The translations under genes were made by a program, and so were the position numbers. Under the pieces are notes generated by a model, which saw only the letters and a list, made by a program, of their open reading frames with translations, did no database searches and had not been told where the DNA came from. From assembly GCF_964275005.1 (NCBI RefSeq), contig NC_092700.1:16462617-16526616 (forward strand): a stretch of 64,000 nucleotides of DNA, in the 5' to 3' direction. The DNA is from Diadema setosum (lineage: Eukaryota > Echinodermata > Echinoidea > Diadematoida > Diadematidae). Positions 51,049-63,480 of this stretch are shown here, one piece after another (the first letter of the stretch is position 1; the number at the start of each line of letters is the position of its first letter).

Positions 51049-53899
51049 CAGTCAAACTCGGATACCTCGAATTCGTCGGGACTGAAGAAAATGGTTCGAC
51101 GTACGCGAATTTCGAGGTACGCGTACGTCGAATTTTCTTCGACTTATCCGATGTTTATCGATGTTCGACGTTTATCGATGTTCAACATGGTGTCTGTTAT
51201 AGTGCCTACTGATTGTTTGCATGCTTGTCAATTTGGATTGAATCAACTTTTATATGAATGAATTGAGTGAAAATCGGAAATGAAATCAAAATTTCAGAAA
51301 TAAAGATTTTGGTGGCCCGATCGCGCCACCAAAAAAAAAAAAAAAAAAAAAAATCGGATGTTTGCCTTTACTTTTGAAAATGAACAGCGGTAACAATCGG
51401 CTACGTAAGATGCTAAAATAAATGTCAGGGGTTTGCGTTTAATTGTGGAAATGAATGACGGCAATATTCGACTCGGTATGATACTAAAATAAATGTCGGA
51501 TGTTTGCTCATACTTTTGGAAATGAATAACGATAAGACTCAGCCCCGTATGGTGCAAAAACTAATGTTAGATATTTGATTTTGCGTTCGGAAATGAATAA
51601 GGATAACATTCGGCTCTGGAAGACGCTGAAATAAATGTCGAATTTTTGCTATGACGTTCGGAAATGAAAAACAATAACATTCAACTCCGTACGATGGTTA
51701 AATAAATGTCGGATGTTTCCTTATACTTTCGAAAGTAAATAGCAATAGAATTCGGCTCCGGAAGATGCTAAAATAGATGTCAGATGATCGTTTTTATGTT
51801 CGGAAGAAAATAGCAGTAATATTCTGCTCCATCATGTCCATATGATGCTAAAATAACTGTCTGATGTTTGCTTTTAAATTTCGAAATGAATAACAGTAAC
51901 ATTCAGCTGCGTTTAGTGGTAAAATTAATGTTTGATGTTTGCTTTGACGTTCGGAAAAGAGTAACAATAATATTCAACTCCTGACAATGATGAAATAAAT
52001 GCTGGATGTTTGCTTTTACGTTCGAAAGTAAATTGCAATAACATTTAGCTCCGGAAGATGCTAAAATAAATGTCGAATGTTTGCTTTGATGTTCTGAAGT
52101 GAATAACAATAATATTCAACTCCGTACGCTGATAAAATAAATGCCGGATGTGTGCTTTTACGTTCGAAAGTAAATGTCAATAGCATTCAGCTCCGGAAGA
52201 TGATAATCATGTCGAATGATTGCTTTTACGTTTGGCATGTTTGGAAGTGAACAGCAGTAACATTCTGCCCCATACGATGTTAAAAAAATATTGGATATTT
52301 GCTACGGTACATTTCGAAATAGATATCAGTAACATTCAGCTATACGTTTCATGGTCCAAAATGTCTGATGTCTGCCTTGACGTTCAAAAATGAAAAACAG
52401 TAACATTCGGCTCCGTGCGATGATAAAATAATTGTCAGATGATTCATTTCACTTTCGGAAGTGGACAGCAGTAACATTCGGCTCCGTTCGATAATGAAAT
52501 ATATGTCGGATGTTTGAAATGAATAACGGTAATATTCTGCTCCGTACGATGCAAGAATAAATAACAGATTGTTGCTTTAACATTTGGAAATGATTAATGG
52601 TATTAATCCGCTGAGTTATAGATGCTAAAACAAATAGCGAATGTTTGCTTTCACGTTTGGAAATGGATTAGGATAGTATTCAGCTCCGTAAGATTCTAAA
52701 ATGAATGTCGGTTGTTTGCTTTTACATCTAAAAATGAATAACGGTAACTTTCGGCTTTTTACAATGCTAAAACAAATGTCGGATGCTAATAAATGTCAGC
52801 AAATGCTCCCATTTTCTCATTTCAAACGTAAGTTTTGACCTCCTCAATATAATGGGCATCAACTTTTTAAATAATCTCTACGCCTATTTGTCAAATCTTT
52901 AAACACAGAGTAAGATGATTGAATTTTCTGTTCATTTCTTTTAGACATGGGCATCTGTATCACTTCAATAATGCTTAATAATAATTTGTCTCTGTTTAGT
53001 AGGACCGATTTAGTTTTTGTAATGTTTTTCCTGATTTTTTTTTTTTTTTTTGTTACCAGATTTTACTTTCGACCACTAGAAAATAAAAATCAATGATATT
53101 GGTGGCCCGATAAAACTTATAAGTGCGGAACCCTGTGTATTCTATTCTTCATTGTGATCGGCCTATACTTCCAGATTTTCATAATCGCATTGCTGGGGGG
53201 AAAAAAAAAAAGTTTCAGTGCTTGCGTTCTCGGGGAAGTAAACTTCGTGAAAGGCAAAAAAAAAAAAACAGTTAAAAAAAAGGCACTACGAGGGAGATTG
53301 ATGTTTTGACAGTGGAGCGTGATTAATGGCAAAGATATAACTGTCAACGTAAGCAGGTGCGCCCCGACGGTTGAGAAATCTACGCGCACGGTATGACTGT
53401 CTCGATCAAAAATCAAAACACAGTGGTTAAAGAAAAGCAAATGATGGGGCAGCGCGTAGTGCTATCGTAAAGCACTCCATTGGCACGGGTGCTATGTGCA
53501 TACCATGTACGTGTGTTGGTAGGTGTTGGGGATTTTCCTTGTCAGCTGTGTATCGGGTATTTCTTCTTGGGCGCGCGATTGTTCTGGGTCTCAGAATATT
53601 TACAATCGAGTGTGAAAACATTTGTGACATGATTGTCTTCGCTGTCCACGCGCGCTTAATCGGAGATGCTGAGTGATGTTTGCAATTTCGATTCGAGCAA
53701 CATGCTGGGAAAAACAATAAGTTAATTAAGATCGGGACATTAGATTTCCCTTCGAGGTAACCGAACTTCGAGTTATCTTTGTTCGAGCTACGCGAATTTT
53801 AATACACGGAAACTCCATAGGAACAATCGGGACTTTCATTTTGCCCCCGAGGTAAGTGATATTCGGCTTATCCGACGTCGAGGTATCCGAGTTTGACTG
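51049..53899. mobile_element. 2.85-kb TA-flanked TIR element (pogo/Tigger-like ends)
   Basis: Ends CAGTCAAACTCGGATACCTC and its inverse GAGGTATCCGAGTTTGACTG, with TA on each side. The CAGT... terminus and TA target fit Tc1/mariner, pogo/Tigger branch. No transposase; the interior is mainly a tandem array. Confidence 0.8.
51340..52800. repeat. About 71-bp minisatellite, roughly 20 diverged units
   Basis: A unit of the form ATAAATGTCGGATGTTTGCT, then TTTACGTTCGGAAATGAATA, then a CATTCGGCTCCGTA motif recurs about every 70 bp. The array is bordered by direct repeats of TTGGTGGCCCGAT at 51309 and 53099. Confidence 0.85.
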
Positions 53900-54530
53900 T
53901 ATATAGTTGTAACTAACATTATTCTCTATTTGATTAAAACATGGACAATCTTAAAATGTCATAAGTCTCTTATGTCAAGTCTGATCTTTGTGAAACTCTT
54001 TTAACATTTTGTTGTCCGACTTTATTCCATTTTGATATCAAAACCAACCTGCGAATGGTAAAAAAAAAAAAAAAATGTATTCATATTGTAAGTCCAATCA
54101 TATTGAAACTTCTGCAATTTTGCTTGTCTGATTTTCCTCAATTCTTTGATTTTTCTTTTTAAGATGGTTCATTGTTTCACATAGTTCATTGTTTCACATA
54201 ATGCTCATCCATATGAGGACTGTTGACATATATTCACATGCAGGTAAATGTGCTCCAAAACAACATGATTGTGAATATATGGTGCGTCGTGATACCACAG
54301 AAAAAAAAATAAAGTTAACACATTTTTAACTGCCTGCTCCTGAGGAATGCAAATGTGCGAGTTCATTCTTCTAATGATTAGGTACAGTCTTATTCAATTT
54401 CTTTTTATTTCCTCAAGATACCAGTATCCAGCCACAGGCAGCATGTGCTTGTATTTCTTTTGTATCATGATTTTATTTCATGTGGCTGCTAAGGAAGCAA
54501 CAACTGCTTGTAAACATGCAGGAATAACAG

Positions 54531-55121
54531 AGGAATTCCAGTCCAGTTATAAGTTAGTTTAATAAGAAAGAGTGAAATCTTATGAGTACAATAGTGCAAA
54601 TTGATCAAAATTGGAAAACAACTAGGGAAGTTATGAAACTGAAGTTTTACTAATTTCTTCAGAAGAGTTTTTGTACTGTTGATATGAATATGCATATGAG
54701 TGAGTTGATAATGTCATCATCTAACAATTTTCCATTGACAGTGTACACAAAATTTTAAAAAATTAAATGTTTCTGTCATTAAAGGGCAAAACATAATGAT
54801 ATTATTTCTGGTTGAATAACTTTGGAATGATGATCAGTTTAGACATATCAGGATTTAAGACGGGCATTTCTGCATTTGAATGAAAAATTGCAAATTTCAA
54901 AATCTATGTACAAACTATATGACAAGTTGTGAGGGGAGAACATCATCACTTTACTATTAATTTGGATATACATATTGACTGTTCAAGAACTGTTTCCTGA
55001 AAAATTTATGAAATTTCAAAATGTCATAACTTCCCCATTTTTCATCTGATTTTCATTGTTGTGCTATGAACAATTTTCTCCTTCTTTTCAGACTAACTTT
55101 CAACTGCACTGGACTTCCCCT
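54531..55121. mobile_element. Diverged TIR element
   Basis: GGAATTCCAGTCCAGTTATA at the left and a diverged inverse (CAACTGCACTGGACTTCC) at the right. Inner arms both hold CATAACTTCCC motifs. Similar in layout to the 37914-38488 element. Confidence 0.5.
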
Positions 55122-56129
55122 TCAAAGTCTCCTCCATAGGCACATAACACTTAGAGCAAAGAGACTTAAACCAGAGACTTTGGATTGACAGTCCATTGTG
55201 TTATTTACTGAACCACAACAGCTCCTCAGTTAAAACAGCTGTTTTTAAAGTCTATCTGGGCAACAAAACAGATTAAAATTCTTACATTCAGAGTGTTATA
55301 CTCACATGGCACATACTAAAACAACATAAAAACACTCGTGAGATCACTGTTGGAGAAATATTCATGATTGAAACATTCATTACATTATAAAAAAAAACCA
55401 CTTTTTTATCATGAAAGACTCTTTCTATAGACAAACATATACATTTCTGACCAGAACAAAAGATCATTGTGATAGTGGTATCATATAGTTTAGATGTATT
55501 ATGTATGCACATGCAGATATGCATTGCTGAGTTTGTCACCATTACACACTTTATTTTTAAAAATTCAGACAAGAACAATGTATCTTTATTTTCTCTTCAT
55601 ATTCCATTATTGCATTTTTTTTTGTAATGATAATAACTATAATAATGATAATACACTGTAAATTACATTTATAGTGCACCTCTGATACAGCAGCATTTCT
55701 AAACCCTTGCACATGAATGATGAAAATGTCAGAGATTCCTGCAATATTATGCATTTCTTGATGGTCTTGATCCTCCATTTCTTCTGAGATTCAAAAATAG
55801 TGTAACACCAGAAATTGAGCAAAGGGAGCATCCATAAAGCATATTAGTACTGAACTGAAAAGTCTAGGTGTTCTCACACTGCGATTAAATATTATGTATC
55901 AAAAGTGTACTTTTACAACTATATTAGATCATTTATCATTTACCACATCAAATAGGAGGGGAAAGGGTATTGGTAAATGGGCATAAAATATGAAGCATGC
56001 CCAGAATTCCTGATATGAATATGAATATGTCATCTGGCACAGATAAAACACAGCTGAATAAGCTTTTTGTTTGTTCATTTTTCCATCTGAGAAGATGGCT
56101 GGATAGCCCATATTTAGCTATGCTAAGCT

Positions 56130-56420
56130 GGTCTTCCATGTTGTCCAGTTGGATGTGAGGTGGGACCACTTCACTGGGTTTAACACCCCGCTCTTTGCGA
56201 AGAATGAATGGAGCGGGATCTTTTGCGTGCACGAGTTGTGACTCTCTCACACACGGGACCTCCATTCTATGTCCTATCCGAGGGACAGAGTGTTTTGCCT
56301 CTTGCTAGAGGGGACGGTATGATTACACACAACATTGCTCAGTCCAGACTCGGGTTCGAACCCGGGTCGCTTGGGTCGGAGGCAGATGTGCCACCGACTG
56401 AGCCAACTCACCGCCCTGAT
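56130..56420 (-). mobile_element. tRNA-derived SINE
   Basis: Read on the minus strand, the head has an A box TGGCTCAGTCGG (56406-56395) and a B box GGGTTCGAACCC (56364-56353), the internal RNA polymerase III promoter of a tRNA. The body runs leftward through GCAAAAGATCCCGCTCC. It is not a functional tRNA: no acceptor stem is seen. Confidence 0.75.
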
Positions 56421-57035
56421 GGCCTGACTGTGTCTTCTCCTCTATATGAAATAAATATGGACACTCAAAGCACAGACACAAGATATTAAAGACCTTGAGG
56501 TCATTCTTCTATACAGTTTGTGCGAGAAAACTTAAATAAAAACATTGGAATTGCAAAAAATTTATATGTGAGAAAACTATTCCCAAAGTGTTATTGTTCC
56601 AAAGACATTAATGGCCAAATGATATACATCTATACAAAGGTACACAAAGTGTTCCAGCTACAAATCCATGAGAACTTCATGTATTACACATGTATTTCTG
56701 ATGATTGAACACTCAGTTGATGTAATCTCTTCTTAATCCACACATGAAATATCCAGATATTCTGTCCTTTGGCAACTTCCACACAGTAGATAGTATTACA
56801 AAATATTGTACAAAGTCATGACCACATTAAAATCTAGCCATTAACATGGTATTAATTTAACTCAATGTGAACCATGACACTCTTTCGAGCATTCACACTG
56901 CTTTTCCAGTGGGTCTTATGTTATGGATAATACTCTATCAATGTTGGGGTACAGAAATATCACTTATGGGTCACACGGGATTGAATATCTTGTTCAAGGA
57001 AGGTGCTTGCCAGGTGGGATTTGAGTAAGAAGAAA

Positions 57036-57292
57036 ATATGAAGAGTTTGTTCGCAAAAACTGATAAGTCCATATTTGCCAAATGGAGATATTTGTGATTA
57101 AAGGTCAAAAAAAAAAATAAAGAGAATAGTAAGAAAATTTTTGCTTTTTTGACCATAACTTCAAAAATGTACCTTTATATGAAGTGACCAATATATCATT
57201 TAAAAGGTATTATTTTGTACTTTATGACAGAGATTGTACTTCAGAATCTTCAAAAATGGACTTATCGGTTTTTGCAAACAAACTCTTCATAT
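57036..57292. mobile_element. 257-bp palindromic MITE
   Basis: ATATGAAGAGTTTGTTCGCA at the left pairs with TGCAAACAAACTCTTCATAT at the right, and the match goes on through AACTGATAAGTCCAT. Confidence 0.75.
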
Positions 57293-58008
57293 GTTTTAGG
57301 GGTCAAGAGACGTTTCCACTACACATTGGTGTTCCAAAAACAAATATTTATGTCTTACTGATGCAAAATTCATGAGGTTGTGGACAAACAATTTAAAAAA
57401 GCACAGCACTAACAAATTTCTTTGTTAGTTTCACCCTTGCCTGCACCCAAGCTTGATACCTTGTTTTGATACAAGTGTGAGAAAGTGAGCCAGCTAATTT
57501 GTGTGAACCATTAGGTTTCCTTTACACTAACCCACCTGAAGAGGTTGTCATAAGGAACATGATTCAAGCATATGTTACAGATAAACAGAATGTCTCACTA
57601 TCAACACAGCAATCTTATGTTTGCAAGGATTTGTGACCTGACAAGTACAGGTGCTTTTACCATTTAATACGGCACAAAAGTAAATTTTGTACTCGTCTAA
57701 ACACTGATATTCACTACTCACACAGACACCAAATGGAATACATGGCTACATCCTCATTACATAATATATTTCCTGAGATCTAAGTAAACCTGACTCCCTA
57801 CAATGTCAAAATACACAGGAGTATTTCTACTACAGAAACATTTTACAAAAGTAACAAATTGGCGTGACAAATTATTCACTATAGCATGCTTTTATCTACT
57901 AATAAAATGCTACAGTATACTAAAATAAAGTTGATGAGTTAAGCTTCAAAATAAAAAAAAAGAAAGAAAAACAATGATTAAATAAAAAGTGTCACAAGAG
58001 GGCACCCT

Positions 58009-58238
58009 CTATGGTGTCCCACACTTATCGCGGTGGTTCTTCATAGCGTGAGCCATCCATTCCAATTGGGCCAGGAGGCGCCCCGCCCCTTTCTCCATGT
58101 GCTCGTTGAGAGGGCGCCCTTCCTCGCTGATGGCCTCATGCGCTCTGGGGATGCCGAAGATATTGGAGACGCTGATGCAGCCCATTTCACCGAGGAAGGA
58201 GCGTAGCTGCATGGCCGAGCGCATCCCACCGTACTGAC
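58009..58238 (-). CDS. FMN reductase-like, terminal exon
   Basis: Acceptor AACTAG. Encodes QYGGMRSAMQLRSFLGEMG, VSNIFGIPRAHEAISEEG and a last helix (LLAQLEWMAHAMKNHRDK) before TAG at 58011-58009. Confidence 0.88.
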
Positions 58239-59398
58239 CTAGTTAATGTGTGAAGATGACATAAATAGTTAATAAGAGTAGGTACTTAGTGAATGTGGCA
58301 GCTCAGCAGCATCACTAAGCAGCATGACACTAAGAAATCATGGGCCAAGTTTGTGGATGAAGATGGACTTCTGTGAATTACTGTACAAAGAATCATAGTG
58401 AAATTTTTATAACAATGATCCACAATTTATTATAATCATTACTGCAATAACATTGAACACTTCAAAACACAGAACAATCGGCATTGGGATACTTATTGCC
58501 AATTGCTAAAATTTTGCCAACGTGATAGCAGTGTGTAACTGAACATCTTAAGAACACAAAATGGCCATAACCAGGGGTATGACTTTACCCTCGCTTACGA
58601 TGTGCTGAATAATTTAGCACAATAGAAAAACAAAATACATTTCACTTCATCTGAAGCACATTCCAAGCCAATGAAATATTTTGTTGTACTGCATTCTGAC
58701 TACAGTGTATTTGCACAATGCAGTCTGCACAGATTTGGATTACTGGAAACTCAAAATTTTGCTGAGTCAGCTACACTTGCATTCAGCCAAATCAAACAGA
58801 GGCGATGACTTTACATTTTGCTCCTTAGATCAATTTTACAGGAAATTAAATGGAATGTTCAACAGTGTCCAACAAAAGCTCTGTTCCAAACTTAAAGCAG
58901 CAGTTCAAAACAGAGGGCTTTGATAAACTCATAGCATCCTTGATGATGATATTTTTTTTCACTTGCATTAGATTTTTTTTTTTAGTCTGAAATCAGCATA
59001 AATTAGTATACACTCAATATAATAATGACTTCAATGACATTGGATAGAACTGGGTGGCCCTGATATATGCCAACTGGACTTGGCAGTTGTTGAAGAATAT
59101 TCCATAGATTTTGAAATTTGATATGAAATTTGAAAATACAGTATCTGATGAAAAATATTACCAGGGGAGTAACAGACAATGCCCGATGGTTTGTAGCTGA
59201 AAATTGATGCCGGGAAGTAGTCGAACAGATTGGCCAAGCCCGGTGGGATCGAGTGATTGTATTCCCCTGAGACGACAACGTAAGCATCTGCGGCAACGAT
59301 CTTGTTGCGAGCCTTCTGTAGCATGTCGGGGGCCTGCGATTGGTCCTTGTAGAAATGGAGCGGTTTGGTCAGAATGGGCAGATTCATCTCTAAGGCAT
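58009..59398 (-). CDS. NADPH-dependent FMN reductase-like flavoprotein, C-terminal two exons (5' partial)
   Basis: Exons 59398-59162 and 58238-58009 join in frame (GT-AG, phase 1) to 154 codons and a TAG stop. The sequence starts ALEMNLPILTKPLHFY, then VVSGEYNHSIPPGLANLFDY and YSPGQYGGMRSAMQLRSFLG. The EYNHS-P-L-N and SPG-YGG-R-QLR patterns are those of the flavodoxin-fold NADPH-dependent FMN reductase family (azoreductase and quinone-reductase relatives), where they contact the FMN and the nicotinamide side. The N-terminal GS-R phosphate-binding loop that should precede this is missing; the exon at 59398 needs a phase-1 upstream exon, not found up to 64000. The gene lies tandem to and upstream of PHTF with no apparent functional link. 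Substrate unknown. Confidence 0.85.
59162..59398 (-). CDS. FMN reductase-like, penultimate exon
   Basis: Acceptor CACCATAG, donor GTAATA. Encodes the EYNHS-containing middle of the flavodoxin-like domain. Confidence 0.85.
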
Positions 59399-59514
59399 CT
59401 ATGGTGTTGACAGAAAAGTTAAATACAAAACAAAAATGAAATGAGAGCTGTTCATTTTTACATTGCCGCAACAGATTGGAAAATGCTAAGGTCACTACTA
59501 CTACTTTCTACTTT

Positions 59515-59607
59515 TTAACCCATTGAGGACGGACTGATTTTCCTACAACACGCATTTCCCACAGACACCTGCCCGAGTATACTCGGGACTCATCCTCAAC
59601 GGGTTAA
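59515..59607. mobile_element. 93-bp TTAA MITE, copy 2
   Basis: TTAACCCATTGAGGACGG to TCCTCAACGGGTTAA, same length as and highly similar to the reverse complement of 1498-1590. It lies in the reductase intron just upstream of the 59162-59398 exon. Confidence 0.75.
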
Positions 59608-60649
59608 AATCATTGTGTTTCTGTACAGATTCTATCTCTTCTCTTAAGTCATCTTTCCTCTTTGTCATACTGACCAGCAGGGAAAAAAATTGTATGAAAT
59701 CAAAGAAATTTGTAATATTTATATTAATATGTCTTTATATTCAAAAGCTTAAAATCCAAGGAAACTGGAAACTATGTTCCTATCACTCCAAGGCAGGACA
59801 ACTCTCACAGAATTTTAGGATCAAAATGAAGTTGGATAACACAAATCAATAAATACTAATAGACTACAGCAACAAACATCTTCCTTGTTGTTATAAGTTT
59901 TACTGCCAGTATCCTAGATTGTCAAACAACTACCACAATCAAACCACCTTTTATCATAGTTTTCTCATTCTGATTTGTCATTAGTCTACAATGTGAATTC
60001 TCCACTTTTTGTATGTTTACAACTTGTGCAATACCAAATTTTGAAAATTTCTTAATAAATTCAACTGAGTTTAAGTACTGTTAGCAGAGTATGACAATGA
60101 TTCATCAAAAAATAAAAATAATGATTACAAAAGAAAGTCCCTAAATAATCAGACCTAGCATGATATTGCATTTTTCTTTGTTTGGTATTCTGGGCAAAAA
60201 GAACAATGCAAAGACATGACATTTTATTCAAATACCTTGTTGATTTGTGGTGGTATGAAACAAAAGCTCCACATCTGGCAGTCCATGCATGAGTCAGCAT
60301 TTTTTTGAACTTGCATAGCAAAGATATTGTGGAGAAAAAAACCCCACTGTGTTTGCAATTTGCAGCCTACTAGATAAGCCCTGATGAATTTCATTCAAAA
60401 TGGCCTTATTCAAAAGCAGCTAACACAGAAGTACCGTATGTGATGTGTACTTTGCTGATCAATATACAGCATTATCAAAAGAAATGCCCAGGAAGAAAGA
60501 GTTTCCCAGAACTTGTTAAGACATGATATCAATGACATAAATGATCTCCTTAAAGGTGATCAATTTCATTCTCAAGAGCTGGTGATAATAAAAACATGGG
60601 GAAATTATACATCATACAGTAACAATGTAGAAAAAACAAGGAAAAGTAG

Positions 60650-61590
60650 AAATTACGCGGTGCGTAAAATATGTCCCCGCCGGAAGTAGCATTTAGTAGC
60701 AAAATGTACAATGTCGGTAAAAAATCAAGGTCAAAGGTCAAAGAAGTCAAAGGTCAAAATTCTGTGTAGAAGTTTTGAAGCCCTCACCTAGTGCCATCAC
60801 AAAAAGCAAACGGAATCAAAATCGGGTTAAAAATGGTGAAGGAGTAGCATTTTGTAGCTAATGTACAATATAGGTCAAAAATCAAGGTCAAAGGTCAAAG
60901 AAGTCAAAGGTCAAAAGTCTGTGTAGCAGTTTTGAAGCCCTCACCTAGTGCCATCACATAAAGAAAACGGAATCGAAATCGGGTTAGAAATGGCAAAGGA
61001 GTAGCATTTTGTAGCCAATGTACAATATAGGTCAAAAATCAAGGTCAAAGGTCAAAGAAGTCAAAAGTCAAAATTCTGTGTAGAAGTTTTAAAGCCCTCA
61101 CCTAGTGCCATCACATAAAGCAAACGGAATCGAAATCGGGTTAGATATGGCGAAGGAGTAGCATTTTGTAGCCAATGTACAATATAGGTAAAAAATCAAG
61201 GTCAAAGGTCAAAGAAGTCAAAGGTCAAAATTCTGTGTACAAGTTTTGAAGCCCTCACCTAGTGCCATCACATAAAGCAAACGGAATCGAAATCGGGTTA
61301 GAAATGGCGAAGGAGTAGCATTTTGGAGCAAATTGTACAATATAGGTCAAAGGTCAAGGTCAAAAGTCACAACTGAAATTCTGTGTAGAAGTTTCAAAGC
61401 TCCAATGTAGTGCTATCATATAAAGCAAACAGAATCAAAATTGGCTCATAAATGACAGAGAAGTAGCAAATTGAACATTTTGATCACACACGGACGTACA
61501 GACGGACAGACGGACGGACGGACACACGGACACACACACGTACGGAGCCCGTTTCATAGTCCCCTGCTCGAACTCGTTCGGCGGGGACAA
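60650..61590. mobile_element. Hairpin-ended element with AGGTCAAAGGTCA tandem array
   Basis: Left hairpin TTACGCGGTGCGTAA then TGTCCCCGCCG; right end hairpin GTCCCCTGCTCG...CGGCGGGGACA. Between them are about five units of roughly 155 bp, each with CAAGGTCAAAGGTCAAAG and CCCTCACCTAGTGCCATCAC. An (ACGG)n-type tract at 61490-61545 precedes the right end. Confidence 0.8.
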
Positions 61591-61719
61591 AAAATGGTCA
61601 TCACATCAGTTTTCATGTATGAGTTATGATTTTTTTCTTTAAATGTCAGAAATTTGAAGTGTTTTTGTCCTTAGAGACTTGAACTTTTGGTTTTATTGCA
61701 ACAAGAGACCCGCGTTCAT

Positions 61720-63480
61720 TTAAGTATTGCAAGTTCACCTTCCACACATTCTTGCATCTCAACTACTACCTGAGAACATCGCAAACTTGTGGAGGGGGGG
61801 GGGGGGGCAGCTTTGAGGGCTTCCATGCAGGCATGGTGTCCATTTGCGTAATATCCATCACACTGGTAAAAATACCACTGATGTAAAAGTATACTGTTTT
61901 ACAAAATTGATGTATAGAGTTTCAACAAAAAGACACTATAATGCAAAAACTGCCCCCTCCCCAATTCTATCCCCACCCAACCCCTGGATCTACTATAAAT
62001 AATCATGGAAAAGTAATCCGCAATTACTAATTTAGTATTTACTCAGAGTATTTCTGGTTTTAAACAGTATTCTTTTTTTCTTTTCTTTTTTATTTTGAAA
62101 GAGGGAATTCTGGGGTCCTTGTATTAGATATTATAAGTACATTAATTGTCATCCTAGTAACAATGCCTTGGGTTTGGTGACAAATTTGACCATGGCTACT
62201 TCTACCTCTGGAACTGCTATGAACAGCCTTGATACCACAGTCACCAATACTTACTAACTTACGTTTTCTTATCACATCTGGTTCTTTTAAAAAAATTAGA
62301 AATTAAAAATAAAAAAAAAAATGTGAAGATTTTTTAATTTGGGGGCTTTAGATTGCAGTCACAAATTATATAATATACTTACTCATAGTACTTACTTATA
62401 TTACCTTATAACTTCTGGTTCTCAAAAAGATTTGTGTAGATTCTTTAAATTGGGGGCTTTGTCTCTTCCCCCACATCCCAACTGCTCTCCCCCCCCCCCC
62501 CCCCCATGGGGCATTGCACCCGTAGGGGATCCCAAGTGAAGAATTGTGCACATTTGCACTTGAAAATATATTTTCTATACTATAGTGATATGTTACACCT
62601 GTCAAGTGAATAGTGAAAATCTGACCATGCCTTTCATAATTTGAAGAAGATGAAAATGATAAAAAATGGGGTCCAGCTTGAACCCCTAACCCATCCCTGG
62701 ATCTGCCGTGAACAAACTAGAAACTATAAAGTACAGTCACCAATCTACTTAAACATAGCATTGACTTAGCTTATCTCTTCTGGTATTAAATAGAAGAGTC
62801 AAAAGATTTCTTAAATTTGAGGGCTTTTCTCCCCCCCCCCCCCCCTTACCCTGGCAATAATCCCTGCAAAGTTTGGTGAAAATCTGACCATGCACATTCA
62901 AGAAAAACATGAAAATGCGGCAATTGGCCCCAATTTGGTCTCCTGTGCCTCCTCAGCTGGTTCACTCCAACTCCACCTCCATCTGTCACAAACAAACTTG
63001 AGACTACAATCACTAATCTAAATTACAAATAGCACTACTTTAGCTTATAATCACAGTTTGAGAGAAAATTTGTAAAGATTCCATAAAATTTGGGGGTTTT
63101 GTCTGTTTCCCCTCCCATTCCCCCCTCCCCCAACACACCCACCCCATCCCAGGCATTGTACTCCAAGGGACCCCCTAGGTGATGATGAATGGTGCCCATT
63201 TAAATAAATAAATATTCTATCACCCAAGTGATAATACTTACCAAGCTTTCTTTATAATAATTCTTTAGAAGAAAATGAAAATGTATTATATTCAGACCCT
63301 GATTTAGACCCCCACCCACACCCCCATCCCAAAGCTCCAAGGAGGACACTCCTGGCTCCAACATGAACAAACTTGGAACTACACAGTCATTAAATGTGCT
63401 TACTTGTAACTTGGTTGTTTCTTTTTGAAAGATTTCTTAAAGATTCCTTGATATGGGAGAGGGCTAACTTGAGCCTTTGG
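61720..63480. repeat. Diverged tandem-like repeat field with C-runs
   Basis: A pattern of an AGATT(C)TTTAAATTTGGGGG(C)TTT segment followed by a poly-C run and GGTGAAAATCTGACCATGC recurs at about 62320, 62440, 62810 and 63070. Probably old copies of one invertebrate repeat; boundaries unclear. Confidence 0.45.

Larger units (their letters stand above)
40580..58008. other. PHTF upstream / intergenic region
   Basis: 17 kb with no exon I can support. The PHTF transcript start lies somewhere in it. Besides the elements listed, it holds simple repeats: CTT/CCT at 41845-41880, GTT at 43850-43875, CA at 44157-44171, AAAC at 44184-44226, and TG at 48267-48292. Confidence 0.6.

Noticed and set aside
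51340..52800. Regular spaced repeats resembling a CRISPR array
   Set aside because: Units are about 71 bp, diverged and contiguous with no unique spacers, inside a eukaryotic TIR element.
56341..56418. tRNA gene
   Set aside because: A and B boxes are present, but the cloverleaf and acceptor stem are not, and it continues into a SINE body.
60061..60321. Minus-strand open frame as a missing reductase exon
   Set aside because: Lacks the expected GS-R flavin loop and any family similarity.
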